A program made the position numbers and the translations under genes. A model generated the notes under the pieces. That model did no database searches and was not told the DNA's origin. It saw only the letters and a program-made list of their open reading frames with translations. Shown in pieces: positions 27,896 through 36,073 of a DNA stretch of 64,000 bases (the stretch's first letter is position 1; each line of letters begins with the position of its first letter). The stretch is taken from assembly GCF_000211815.1 (NCBI RefSeq), contig NZ_GL890825.1, forward strand, positions 153,720 through 217,719, in the 5' to 3' direction. The DNA comes from Moorena producens 3L. Lineage in GTDB: Bacteria > Cyanobacteriota > Cyanobacteriia > Cyanobacteriales > Coleofasciculaceae.

Positions 27896-28573
27896 TTATT
27901 TTTGACTTTTGATATCGTATTTGCTTCCCCTTCCCGATTCCCCTAGCAATTCTGGTTGAACTCGCTGCAAAAATAACACCACTGCCGCTGAAAACGACCC
28001 CTCGATCACCATCAGGGGAATATGGGCAACCATTAGCCCGTAAATTGCTATCCGTTCTGCTGCCACATTAAAATTAGCAGGAATATTGGTAATGACTAGG
28101 ACGAAGAATATTAGCGTCGCCACTCCCAAGCCAGCAGCACCCGCCAAGAAGCTGAAGATAGCAGTAACAATTCGATTGCCTTTACCAAACACCCGCCGCA
28201 ATTGGAACAGGTGATAAGCCAAGATTGCTGATACTGCGATCATGGCTGCATTTATCCCGAGGGTGGAGAGTCCACCATGCTGGAACATAACTGCTTGAAA
28301 AAACAAACCAATCAGAATGGCAGGAACGGCGTAATAACCTAAAATTGCCCCTAACAAGCCATTGAGAACGAAATGGACACTCGCTGGTGGGATGGGGAGG
28401 TGAATTGAGGATGCGACAAAAAAGGCAGCAGTCAGTAAGGACGCTCTGGGAATTGCCTCCTGGGGGTTTTGATGTTGATCAATTCGACGTAGGGCATACC
28501 AAGTGAGTCCACCAGTAGCTGCATAACCAGCAAGACAGACAGAAGCAGGGAGAATACCATCAGGAATGTGCAT
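27896..28573 (-). CDS. CbiM/NikM-type ECF transporter substrate component (Co/Ni)
   Basis: 225 residues with about six or seven helices. The mature N-terminus begins MHIPDGILP; the Met1-His2 of this family takes part in metal coordination. Further conserved His lie in SSIHLPIPPASVHFVLNG and MFQHGGLSTLG. These proteins are S-components that bring Co2+ or Ni2+ into the cell with CbiQ/CbiO-type partners, which are not in this window. The start overlaps the end of the upstream gene by 14 bp, indicating translational coupling. Ni (for urease or hydrogenase) and Co (for corrinoids) cannot be separated here. Confidence 0.9.
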   Translation of the reverse strand: MHIPDGILPASVCLAGYAATGGLTWYALRRIDQHQNPQEAIPRASLLTAAFFVASSIHLPIPPASVHFVLNGLLGAILGYYAVPAILIGLFFQAVMFQHGGLSTLGINAAMIAVSAILAYHLFQLRRVFGKGNRIVTAIFSFLAGAAGLGVATLIFFVLVITNIPANFNVAAERIAIYGLMVAHIPLMVIEGSFSAAVVLFLQRVQPELLGESGRGSKYDIKSQK

Positions 28574-29054
28574 TAGTTTTCCTCCCTAAGAAAAAGAGTG
28601 CTGTACCCACAAATCCCCAGACACCAGCAGCTGCCATGAGCATTCTCTGAACAGGGGTGTAACTAGGACTGGTTGATGAGATCATTAGGGAGTTACCCGC
28701 TGCTGATGACTGACCCGCTACAGCAGAATTCTCCTCACCAAGAGTAAGAGTAATCATGCCACCGTGACCAGCTTGGCGCACCTGAATTGTCCAATTTCCC
28801 TGCTGAGCGTAATCGGGAGCAAAGATAAACCTGCCGTTGGTGTCACTAGTCCCGGTCTGCCAAGGGGTGGTAGGATTATTGGGAGCATAAATGGTTACTT
28901 GGGCATTGGACATCGGTTTACCAGTGTCGTAATTAGCATTAATCTCAATCGCCTCGATAGTTTTAGATTCAAGCCTAGTGCCGTGAGCCTCAGCATTGAC
29001 TGACCAACTCAAGACAGAAACCAGGCTCAGTAGCATCAAACCTTTCCACTTCAT
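28560..29054 (-). CDS. Exported Ig/carboxypeptidase-regulatory-like protein of a Ni/Co uptake unit (NikL-like)
   Basis: 164 residues. A signal peptide (about 1-24, LMLLSLVSVLSWSVNAEAHG) leaves a mature start AHG with a His near the N-terminus. The middle has an Ig/carboxypeptidase-regulatory-like pattern (AQVTIYAPNN...TSDTNGRFIFAPDY...WTIQVRQAGHGG). A C-terminal helix (MLMAAAGVWGFVGTALFFLG) anchors it. It overlaps cbiM by 14 bp. Small exported partners of this design (NikL/CbiL-like) accompany ECF nickel/cobalt transporters. The exact family is inference from design and position. Confidence 0.72.
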   Translation of the reverse strand: MKWKGLMLLSLVSVLSWSVNAEAHGTRLESKTIEAIEINANYDTGKPMSNAQVTIYAPNNPTTPWQTGTSDTNGRFIFAPDYAQQGNWTIQVRQAGHGGMITLTLGEENSAVAGQSSAAGNSLMISSTSPSYTPVQRMLMAAAGVWGFVGTALFFLGRKTNAHS

Positions 29055-29315
29055 CCTTAATTCTTGACTGTTGAGTGTTGACTGTTAAGCTAGTGTGCAT
29101 TTAATTGGCATATTTTTTACTTTCCGGAAAAGTCGTCAATCTCTGTGACCCTCTCCCACTCTCCCACTCTCCCCCTCTTCAAGAGTCATGCAAAGCGCGA
29201 TGGGTCAGAGCTGATCAGGTTTGATTTTTCTAGCACTACCTCTCGATTTTTCCTTGTCTTGATCAGGACTCTAGGTTATAAGACTCCGGGGTTTGGAGTA
29301 AGGGTGTTGGGTACG

Positions 29316-30158
29316 TCATGACCTAGAAATTGGCGTGGATTTACAGTGACCTTCACCGACATGACCTAGGTTAGGCAGAATGTCTTGAGTAAGCTGCTGA
29401 TAGGTGCGAGCTGGGAGTGCTGATTGAAGCTGAGCCATGGTCACCTCTAGTTTGCCGTCCTTAGCCAGTGCAGCTAATGGCTCAAATCCGATCGCACCAG
29501 TGTTGAGGGGGTCATTGGCGGTCAGATCACTATCGCCAAAAATGTGATCGAAGTGGAAGGTAGCTTCTATCTCAGCTTCCCCATCCTTGGCTAGAATCCC
29601 TTTGCGCTGATCACCGACGAATTCACCACAGCGGTATTCAATCTCTTGGTCGAGTTTGATCACAAAATCAATGGTTTGTCCCTGCTTACTAGCTTTACCA
29701 CCCATGACTAAGGTTTGACCCATTGCTGAACCAATCTTGGCTTTGAGCATTTTCCAGGAAAGAGCATTGTAATGACCAGTTGGTGCATCAGCTATCTCAC
29801 CAATCAGAATTGGCTCGGCATTCTCTCCCCCCTCCGCTAAATCGATGGTTTTGGGATTGGGCAGGATAATTTTCTCTTGGACTGAGATTTCCTTTACTGT
29901 ATCGGGGTTAAAGGGAGGGTTAGTTTGGTAAGCTGTCATGTCCGCTAGGTTGATGTAAACCCGATCGAAAGATATTTGCCAACGGTCTTTGGAAACAAAG
30001 CCCTGTCGGACAAAGTCTTCACCGTTAGCCCGAAATTGCAGCTTGCCATTCCCTGCTGTAGGCTTAGTCTCGCTCTTGGGGTCACCATCACCACAGCCTG
30101 AGAGGAAAAAGACAGCTATAACCATTATGTTTACCCATATTTGCACCTTTGTGATCAT
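29316..30158 (-). CDS. Exported lipoprotein, possibly metal-related
   Basis: 280 residues with a lipobox (FFLSGC, Cys about 22), so it is likely a membrane-anchored periplasmic lipoprotein. The mature part is rich in beta-type segments (WQISFDRVYINLADMTAY, EAEIEATFHFDHIFGD) and contains His/Asp clusters (FHFDHIFGDSD, HVGEGHC). It resembles DUF4382-type lipoproteins, but weakly. Its position upstream of the Ni/Co uptake pair, same strand with a 260-bp gap, suggests but does not prove a link to metal uptake. Confidence 0.65.
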   Translation of the reverse strand: MITKVQIWVNIMVIAVFFLSGCGDGDPKSETKPTAGNGKLQFRANGEDFVRQGFVSKDRWQISFDRVYINLADMTAYQTNPPFNPDTVKEISVQEKIILPNPKTIDLAEGGENAEPILIGEIADAPTGHYNALSWKMLKAKIGSAMGQTLVMGGKASKQGQTIDFVIKLDQEIEYRCGEFVGDQRKGILAKDGEAEIEATFHFDHIFGDSDLTANDPLNTGAIGFEPLAALAKDGKLEVTMAQLQSALPARTYQQLTQDILPNLGHVGEGHCKSTPISRS

Positions 30159-30288
30159 GATTATGCGATCGCTTCTACCTTCGCTTTTACCTTAATTAGT
30201 ATACAAAACTTAATAAAACTGAATTTTGGGGTAATGTGCAATGCCCCTCTCCCCCATCTCGCCACACTCCATTAAGGGAGTCGGGAGC

Positions 30289-30388
30289 GGTGCGACCCGT
30301 GGCGAATTTAATTACGGGTCAAGCGCACCGAGGGAGTCGGGAGCGGTGCGACCCGTGGCGAATTTAATTCGCCTACGGAAAGCGCACC
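30289..30388. repeat. Two GGTGCGACC hairpins inserted in a GGGAGTC array
   Basis: Hairpins at 30289-30329 and 30345-30388 are each flanked by GGGAGTCGGGAG. The first has TTAATTACGGGTCAA in its right arm, the second TTCGCCTACGGAAA, so two variants of the core sit side by side. Confidence 0.8.
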
Positions 30389-30447
30389 GAGGGAGTCGGG
30401 ACTGGCTAAGCGGGAAAATTGAATGTACCCCTTCAGATCTCAAACGC

Positions 30448-30591
30448 TATAACCGCTTTTATCATACCTATGAGGTACAGTCTTTATTGGAGCTCATTGC
30501 CTTTAAAAGCTTCAAAATTAATGTCTTATTACTTCTGCCCTCTGCCTTAAAAGGATAAGCAAAGTACCTCACCAAAATGAAAATTGCTATA
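30448..30591. mobile_element. ATGAGGTACA element, copy M1
   Basis: Left part TATAACCGCTTTTATCATAC then CTATGAGGTACAG. Right part GTACCTCACCAAAATG then AATTGCTATA. The interior carries a degraded TCTGCC/TTGCC repeat. Same design as copies at 30657, 45035, 55123 and 60274. Confidence 0.6.
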
Positions 30592-30656
30592 TCATCAAAC
30601 CCAATCGTGATTTCTCATAACACCAAGAAATCCGGCGTTGCTGAATCAAAAAATGG

Positions 30657-30832
30657 TATATAGCGCTTTTTATCCTCATGAGGTACACATATTTTTTTAC
30701 CTCTTCCCTCTTCCCTCTTCCCTCTTCCCTCTTCCCTCTTCCCTCTTCCCTCTTCCCTCTTCCGAAGTCCCTGCTCCCTAAAACCCAAAAACTTGTACCT
30801 TACTAGATTAAAAACCGCTATTGTACCATAAA
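30657..30832. mobile_element. ATGAGGTACA element, copy M2, with CTTCCCT array
   Basis: Left TATATAGCGCTTTTTATCC, CATGAGGTACACAT; right CTTGTACCTTACTAG, AAAAACCGCTAT. The interior is about nine perfect CTTCCCT heptamers (about 30701-30764) followed by CCCTGCTCCCTAAAACCC, a segment also present in copy M6. Confidence 0.75.
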
Positions 30833-31311
30833 ATGGTAAAAAAAGGTAGGTCTTTTATTTGCAACAAAACCTACCTATTAACAATGTTACCCACATTATA
30901 CCAAAACCACCTAACAAGGAAATTTACTCTAGCCGAATATATTTCCTTAAAAATTTTCGTCAATCTCTTACAGTCAATTAAAAAAGTGAGTTTATAAAAG
31001 TTAGCCAATGCTCTCCCTTTACCGATTAAATTTGAAAGTATAATAAAAATAATTAAAAGATTTTTATGATCTCCCAATCTAACACTTGACAAAGTTTGGT
31101 TGCCAATAGTTGAAGACTGATTGAAAACCTACTTTACTGATAATCAAATAATTTATTTAGCAATTGATAGAACGAATTGGGGTTCCATCAATTTATTAAT
31201 GGTTAGCTTAATTTGGGAGAAAAGGGCGTTTCCAGTATATTTTACTTTGTTGCCAAAGGGAGTAGTAATTTAACAGAACAACAAATAATCTTGTCAAAAG
31301 TTATCCCGCTT

Positions 31312-31361
31312 CTTGATGCAGTCGCTCATGGGGTAAACCCCATGAGCGACTGCATCAAGAC
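31312..31361. repeat. CTTGATGCAG perfect palindrome in the transposase
   Basis: CTTGATGCAGTCGCTCATGG and its exact complement flank a TAAA loop. It sits exactly where transposase sequence jumps from the KVIPLL segment to the QGVKVTKTRG segment, so it marks an internal deletion junction. Confidence 0.85.
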
Positions 31362-31772
31362 AAGGAGTTAAAGTTACCAAAACCCGTGGTTTTTCCAGTT
31401 TTAATGTTGCTGGTAAGTGGCAACGTAAACTCAAAGGAAGAGCGCCGTTCGCGTAGCGTGGCCATTCGCGCAGCGTGGCCCAAAGGCCAAGGCCAAAGAA
31501 GGATGGTTTATTTTGACAAACTTTGATAAATTAGAGTTGGCAATTTCCGCTTACAAAAAAAGATTTAATATAGAGTGTTTAGAGATTTCAAGAGTGGTGG
31601 TTATAATTTAGAAAACACTAAAGTTGAGGGTAAACGGTTTATTTCTATAGTTTTATTGATATCTATAGCTTATACTTCTGCAACTTTTAAAGGTCAACAT
31701 ATTAAACGTAAAGGAATCCAAAGTTATGTGGGTCGTGTAAAAGAATATGGACGTATGGAGCGGAGACATAGC

Positions 31773-31816
31773 GGTGCGACCCAAGGCCGGGTTCCCCGGC
31801 CTTGGAGGCGCGCACC
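31773..31816. repeat. GGTGCGACC hairpin inserted in frame in the transposase
   Basis: The core is AAGGCCGGG-TTCC-CCCGGCCTT. It adds 16 codons between RRHS and SSFYVG of the transposase frame, so the inserted unit is 48 bp including flanking bases. Confidence 0.8.
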
Positions 31817-31973
31817 GTCCAGTTTTTACGTTGGTTTATATGGTCAAACCTGGATAAAGTTTAAGGATGTTTGTCTAGAATTAGTAACCGAATTAATGAA
31901 ATTAAATCCTAATAAACGAAAGTATTATCAACGAGGTTTAAGGGCTATGTCGCTTATAGAATCTGCGTTTTAG

Positions 31974-32971
31974 CTTATTTCGTCACCCCCTCAGATTTTT
32001 TATACTAATTTACCACACTTAATCTAGGAGAGCCATTTATTTTTGGTTTGTGTCAGGTTAATTATTTCCTAATCACAATTACATACTAGGCGGTTTTTTT
32101 TAGGTATGCAAGGGGTTTTTAAAAGGCTTAGGGACATTAAAAATGCCTTGTGTCTTTTAGGTAGTAGTAATTGGTTATTCGTCATTTTTCCTTTGGATGC
32201 CAGCCCTTTGCCTGGAATACTATGGGATTATTATTCGATTAGATAAATAGCTAATTAGGGAAATTAGGGACATAATTATTGCTGTTTTTTCTTTTGTTAT
32301 TTTATTTGTTGTGGGAGAAAAAGAATGAAGTATAGCGGTCTTTAGGGAGCAGGGACTGAGGCCGTGGGTCACGCGGGGCGCGTTCGGAGCAGGGAACAGG
32401 GAACAGGGAACAGGGAATAGGGAACAGAGAACAGAGAAGAGGGAATAGGGAGTCGGGAGTCGGGAGTCGAGGGGAGTCGGGAAATGGGTAAATGGGGAGA
32501 TGGGGAGAATTATCCCGGATATTTTGGTATATTTGGATACATATTTTGAGGAGTTTCTAGGCTCTGATTTAGGTCACAGCGTCGAAGCCTGTGCTACAAA
32601 GCTGTTTGATATATGCGATCGCGAAAGTATTGGTGAAATAGTCCAGTCAATTTTCCCCGCCCCGACTGGGATCTCCCGACTGTTTGATATATGCGATCGC
32701 GTCTGTAATCGTGATCAGCTCCAGTCAATTTTCCCCACCCCGATTCCCGACTCCCGATTCCCGACTCCCGATTCCCGATTCCCGATTCCCGATTCCCGAT
32801 TCCCGACTCCCGACTCCCGACTCCCGACTCCCTAATTTATTAGCAATTCAATATTTTGTTCAACCTTAAAATATTAATTAATTTAAATTAATCTCAAAAA
32901 TAAGTGACCTTAACGTCGTCAAAGTATACAATAAATATATTGCAATTTTCAGCAAAAGGAAACGAATCATT
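31974..32971. other. 1-kb spacer with heptamer arrays and a possible coding remnant
   Basis: Arrays: GGAACAG (about 32395-32440), GGGAGTC (about 32448-32480) and CGATTCC/CGACTCC (about 32742-32832). Between them, codons at about 32500-32630 read IIPDILVYLDTYFEEFLGSD, which looks protein-like. CTGTTTGATATATGCGATCG occurs twice 75 bp apart (about 32601 and 32676), a local duplication. No intact gene is supported. Confidence 0.55.
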
Positions 32972-33226
32972 ATGGCTCAAAATTTCGTCCCCAACCCTGG
33001 TGATAATCCCAACCAGCCTAGTGTGCCTAAGCCCTCTGGTGAGGGACAGCGACGACGGGAACAAATCAAACATATCTTAAGTGGTTCTCCCCAAGCTGTT
33101 CGGAACACAATTTCTACACTTTATGCCGTTGGTTACGCGCAGGTTAATGATTGGAGCACACCTCAACCTACTGAAAATCCTGGAGAGGTGATCAGTATTT
33201 TGATTCGATATGTGCTGCTAGATTAA
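32972..33226 (+). CDS. Small conserved hypothetical protein
   Basis: 84 residues, start ATG after AAAGGAAACG (good ribosome site). A Pro/Asn-rich head (NFVPNPGDNPNQPSVPKPSG) is followed by a basic helical segment (EGQRRREQIKHILSGSPQAV) and a second helix (RNTISTLYAVGYAQ), ending ISILIRYVLLD. No membrane segment. I recall similar small proteins in other cyanobacteria but know no function. A perfect hairpin follows 21 bp after the stop. Confidence 0.7.
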   Translation: MAQNFVPNPGDNPNQPSVPKPSGEGQRRREQIKHILSGSPQAVRNTISTLYAVGYAQVNDWSTPQPTENPGEVISILIRYVLLD

Positions 33227-33247
33227 GCTAGATTAAGATAGTAATTT

Positions 33248-33269
33248 GCCAGGGATTCCAATCCCTGGC
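33248..33269 (+). terminator. Perfect hairpin after the small protein gene
   Basis: GCCAGGGATT pairs with AATCCCTGGC across a 2-nt loop (CC). It lies 21 bp after the stop codon of the 84-residue gene. There is no U-run (TAAGACG follows), so it may stabilise the mRNA end or start a separate small RNA. Confidence 0.5.
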
Positions 33270-33420
33270 TAAGACGAAGCCTCAAGTTTCAAGGATAATT
33301 TAGTGTGTTGTGGATTCCGACAATTGACCGGCTAAGTAGAGCACAACTAACATGATTCGGTGGTTTCACTAGTGGCTTGAGGTGCAGCTAGGCTGTGAAG
33401 CGTGGAAAATTGCAATAAAT

Positions 33421-33468
33421 AATTCGGTCAAGGATTGGCGTTAACCAAAACTTGACCGAATTTTTTTT
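33421..33468 (+). terminator. Strong rho-independent-type terminator
   Basis: AATTCGGTCAAG (33421-33432) pairs with CTTGACCGAATT (33451-33462), with an inner TTGG/CCAA pair, followed by eight T (33461-33468). It is the clearest intrinsic terminator in the window, yet lies about 195 bp after the nearest plus-strand stop codon. Confidence 0.85.
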
Positions 33469-33793
33469 AAAAGGGAAGCGGGAGTAAAAACTGAAGTAAA
33501 TTCCTCTAGACTGCCTGATTTATGGGTGGTGACGGAAATTAACTCTGAAAGGTAACAGTTTCAATGTTGACCTTTGATACTTGAGTGTTGCTAGAGTTGG
33601 CTAATTCGCGATCGCGGCTTATATCATGTCCGGATAATTAATGATAAAAAACCATTTCCCTTTAGACATTACTCCTTTTCTTCTGCCAAATGCCAAATGC
33701 CAAATGCCAAATGCTTTCGATTTGCCAAAGTGTAACTATTCAACCGGAGATAATATTACCTATTCGTCAAGTCAGGTAAACCTTCAGCAAAAA

Positions 33794-33820
33794 CTCCCCC
33801 CTTAACGAGATTGGGGGGAG
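33794..33820 (-). terminator. Terminator downstream of mraY
   Basis: CTCCCCCC and GGGGGGAG form an 8-bp stem around an 11-nt loop. Read on the minus strand it is followed by TTTTTGCTG. It lies 56 bp after the mraY stop codon. Confidence 0.7.
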
Positions 33821-33875
33821 GAATTTTTCCACACTAATGATCCAGTCCGTTTATGAGCTAGCTGTTGTAGGTTGG

Positions 33876-35018
33876 TTACCCCAAACACAACAAGACCAGA
33901 AGCCCATTAACTAAATAAAATACCGCCACTATCTGGGTCTCTGACCAGCCAGAAAGTTCCAGATGATTGTGGAACGGTGACATTTTTAATAAACGTTTAC
34001 CCACCCCATTGGCATCTTTGGTGGCTTTATAGTAACTAACTTGAGCAATCACTGAGACGGCTTCTAGGAAGAAAATACCACTAATTATAAATAAACCCCA
34101 AAGGTTCCCAGTCAAAAGTCCTACTGCTGCTAGTGCTCCTCCTAGGGCTAGAGAACCGGTATCCCCCATAAAGACTTTGGCGGGATTGCAGTTGTGGGCA
34201 ATAAAACCCAGGCAACTGCCACTCATACAAGCACAGAAGACCATTAAACCAAGGGAGGTTGGAGCAATCAGGGCAGCTAGTCCTAAAAATGCGATCGCAC
34301 AGGTTCCTGCTGCTAGTCCATCCACTCCATCGGTAAGATTAGTAGCATTACTTTCTGCTAATAGCACAAATATACCCAGGGGCCAAAACAAAAATCCCAA
34401 GGGTAAGACGATTCCCAAGGGTAGGGTGATGTTAGTGATACTGGCTGGCTGCGTTTGTGCTAACCATATACAAAACAGTAAACTGACCACAATTTGTAAG
34501 GCCAGTTTCATTCTCGGTGACATCCCTTTATTAGAACGGCGTTGGACTACTTGCCAATCGTCCACCCAGCCGATTAACAGATAGCCAAGGGTGGCTAGGG
34601 ATACCGCTAGGACTGGGGTAAAATCCTGCTGTGGGAGGAATAATCCTGACCACACCAGGGCAATCACCACCGCTACCGGCACAAAAAATATGCCACCCAT
34701 GGTGGGGGTACCCGCTTTCTGTAAATGGGATTGGGGACCCTCTTGACGAATAATCTGACCCATTTTGAGTGCTTGTAGAAAGGGGACTGCTCGATATCCA
34801 ATCCCAGTAGTGACCAGAGCACAGATCAACAGGGGTATGGTGATGGAGTTACCTGCGATCAGGGAGCGAGCTGCTGTCCCATCCAGAATTAATGCACCCA
34901 GAGTTAAGCCGATTGATAGAATATATAGGAGTTTAGTTCCCGTTAAGTTGAACAACTGCCCAGACAATCGTTTAGAATCTACCACAAGCCTCTTATTCCT
35001 TTGTTGAACACTCCTCAC
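33876..35018 (-). CDS. mraY: Phospho-N-acetylmuramoyl-pentapeptide transferase
   Basis: MraY moves phospho-MurNAc-pentapeptide from UDP to undecaprenyl phosphate, making lipid I at the inner face of the membrane. 380 residues with about ten helices. Hallmarks are QKAGTPTMGGIFF, the Asp pair in GWVDDWQ, NATNLTDGVDGLAAG, VFMGDTGSLALGG and the late loop MSPFHNHLELSGWSE with its HHH-type histidines (here HNH). The start is GTG (35018); no internal ATG fits the family better. Monocistronic here, away from other peptidoglycan genes, as is common in cyanobacteria. Confidence 0.97.
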   Translation of the reverse strand: MRSVQQRNKRLVVDSKRLSGQLFNLTGTKLLYILSIGLTLGALILDGTAARSLIAGNSITIPLLICALVTTGIGYRAVPFLQALKMGQIIRQEGPQSHLQKAGTPTMGGIFFVPVAVVIALVWSGLFLPQQDFTPVLAVSLATLGYLLIGWVDDWQVVQRRSNKGMSPRMKLALQIVVSLLFCIWLAQTQPASITNITLPLGIVLPLGFLFWPLGIFVLLAESNATNLTDGVDGLAAGTCAIAFLGLAALIAPTSLGLMVFCACMSGSCLGFIAHNCNPAKVFMGDTGSLALGGALAAVGLLTGNLWGLFIISGIFFLEAVSVIAQVSYYKATKDANGVGKRLLKMSPFHNHLELSGWSETQIVAVFYLVNGLLVLLCLG

Positions 35019-36073
35019 AAAGATACAATTCCCTGTATCTTTGCTTATATCCGTATAATTTACGGTTACGAGTCAAATCCTAACATCAAAGGTCTGCGAT
35101 CGCTCAGGGTAGGACTGATTTTTGAAAATTTACGAGATGATCAAGCTATGACCGGATCACAGGATGACCGGATCACCGCATCACGCCATGACCGGATCAC
35201 TACCAAGGTCTGGGGAGATCAGAAACACTACAGATGGTGATGGTCAGCTCGTAAGCATTCAGTTAGCATTCAGTTATCAGCGTGTCGCGTATCAGCGTGT
35301 CGCGTATCAGCTAATGGGCTACGCGCAGGCTACGCCAACAGCTTATGGGCTACAGATGGTGCTACTTGAGGTGCTATCAGCGTGTCGCGTATCAGCTTTC
35401 AGCTTTCAGCTTTTGAATAAAACAGCTAACCATTTGTTTAACAAGATTCGCGGAATTCCCCAACCTGGCCTTTGGCCAGGCTACGCGAACGTTCAGGTTG
35501 GGGATGGATAGCGAAACGACAAGTTGTGACAAATCTTGACGAATCATGCTATAATAATTATGGTTGCTGACCCGCCTGACCGACTAAAAGGCTACCTTGC
35601 AAACGGTCTAATATCCAATCAGTTTTAGGCCAAAAGGTATAAAAGTACTAGCGGAGCTCAGGGAAGAGACTTGCCCCAGCTGGTTAGTCATAGTGCTGTA
35701 ATTCCAAGGTAAGTCTGTCGTGAAAGTTATACGTCCTTAGAAGGCGGATGTCTGCCTGTGGACGCTGAGTAAGACCAATATTAGCGCGGCTTTTAGAGGC
35801 GTCGGGGACGCGCGCGGGAAACCCTTTTGACGAATAAGACCGTCCCTGATTTGAGTTGAGAATTGGAAGCCCCAACCGAGAGCGTTGCAGGTTGGGGTAC
35901 TTCACTCTGAGTTATTTCCACAAAGCTGTTCGCGTAGCGTGAGCCTTTGGCTGACGGCTGACCGCTGACGGCTGACCGCTGACGGCTGACCGCTGACGGC
36001 TGACGGCTGACCCCTGAATGCTTACGAACAGCTGGGTTAATCATGGCGCAACTCCACTGTGATGATCACAGCT
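35019..36073. other. 1-kb repeat zone upstream of mraY
   Basis: GACCGGATCAC repeats at about 35148-35200. A GTAAGCATT block with CAGCGTGTCGCGTAT repeats lies at about 35251-35430. An inverted repeat at about 35457-35506 (CCCCAACCTG...CAGGTTGGGG) surrounds a GGCTACGCGAACG insert. A possible transposon end is at 35530-35905. GCTGACG/GCTGACC heptamers run at about 35950-36012, ending GAATGCTTAC. Confidence 0.6.
35690..35905 (+). other. Possible IS200/IS605-type (tnpB) right-end relic
   Basis: A structured, G/C-richer stretch ends in a CCCCAACC...GGTTGGGG hairpin (about 35872-35897) followed by TACTTCAC. Upstream is a plausible degraded C-terminal reading (TNISAAFRGVGDARGKPF, stop). This arrangement resembles the 3' end plus omega-RNA scaffold of tnpB elements, but no tnpB domain remains. 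Low certainty. Confidence 0.25.

Larger units (their letters stand above)
30889..31973 (+). pseudogene. IS4-type transposase pseudogene carrying several nested small elements
   Basis: A continuous frame with interruptions starts MLPTLYQNHLTRKF at 30889 and can be followed through IYLAIDRTNWGSINLLM and LIWEKRAFPVYFTLLP, then GKWQRKLKG, NFDKLELAISAYKKRF, FRDFKSGGYNLENT, and the end YQRGLRAMSLIESAF. These are IS4-family DDE transposase segments (DRTNWG near the first Asp; Y-(x)-R-F...E-x-M-F-R-D-F-K late region). It has three in-frame stops, a frameshift after LLPK, a missing middle replaced by a 50-bp palindrome (31312-31361), a GCGTAGCGTGGCC-type insert (about 31441-31497) and a 48-bp in-frame insert (31773-31816 core). 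It cannot make transposase. Confidence 0.85.

Noticed and set aside
29055..29315. Cobalamin riboswitch upstream of the CbiM-like operon
   Set aside because: I looked for the B12-box type sequence on the minus strand and found none; the region is mostly C/T-rich.
30871..31092. 73-residue minus-strand frame
   Set aside because: It is antisense to the N-terminal part of the transposase pseudogene, whose plus-strand reading has family similarity.
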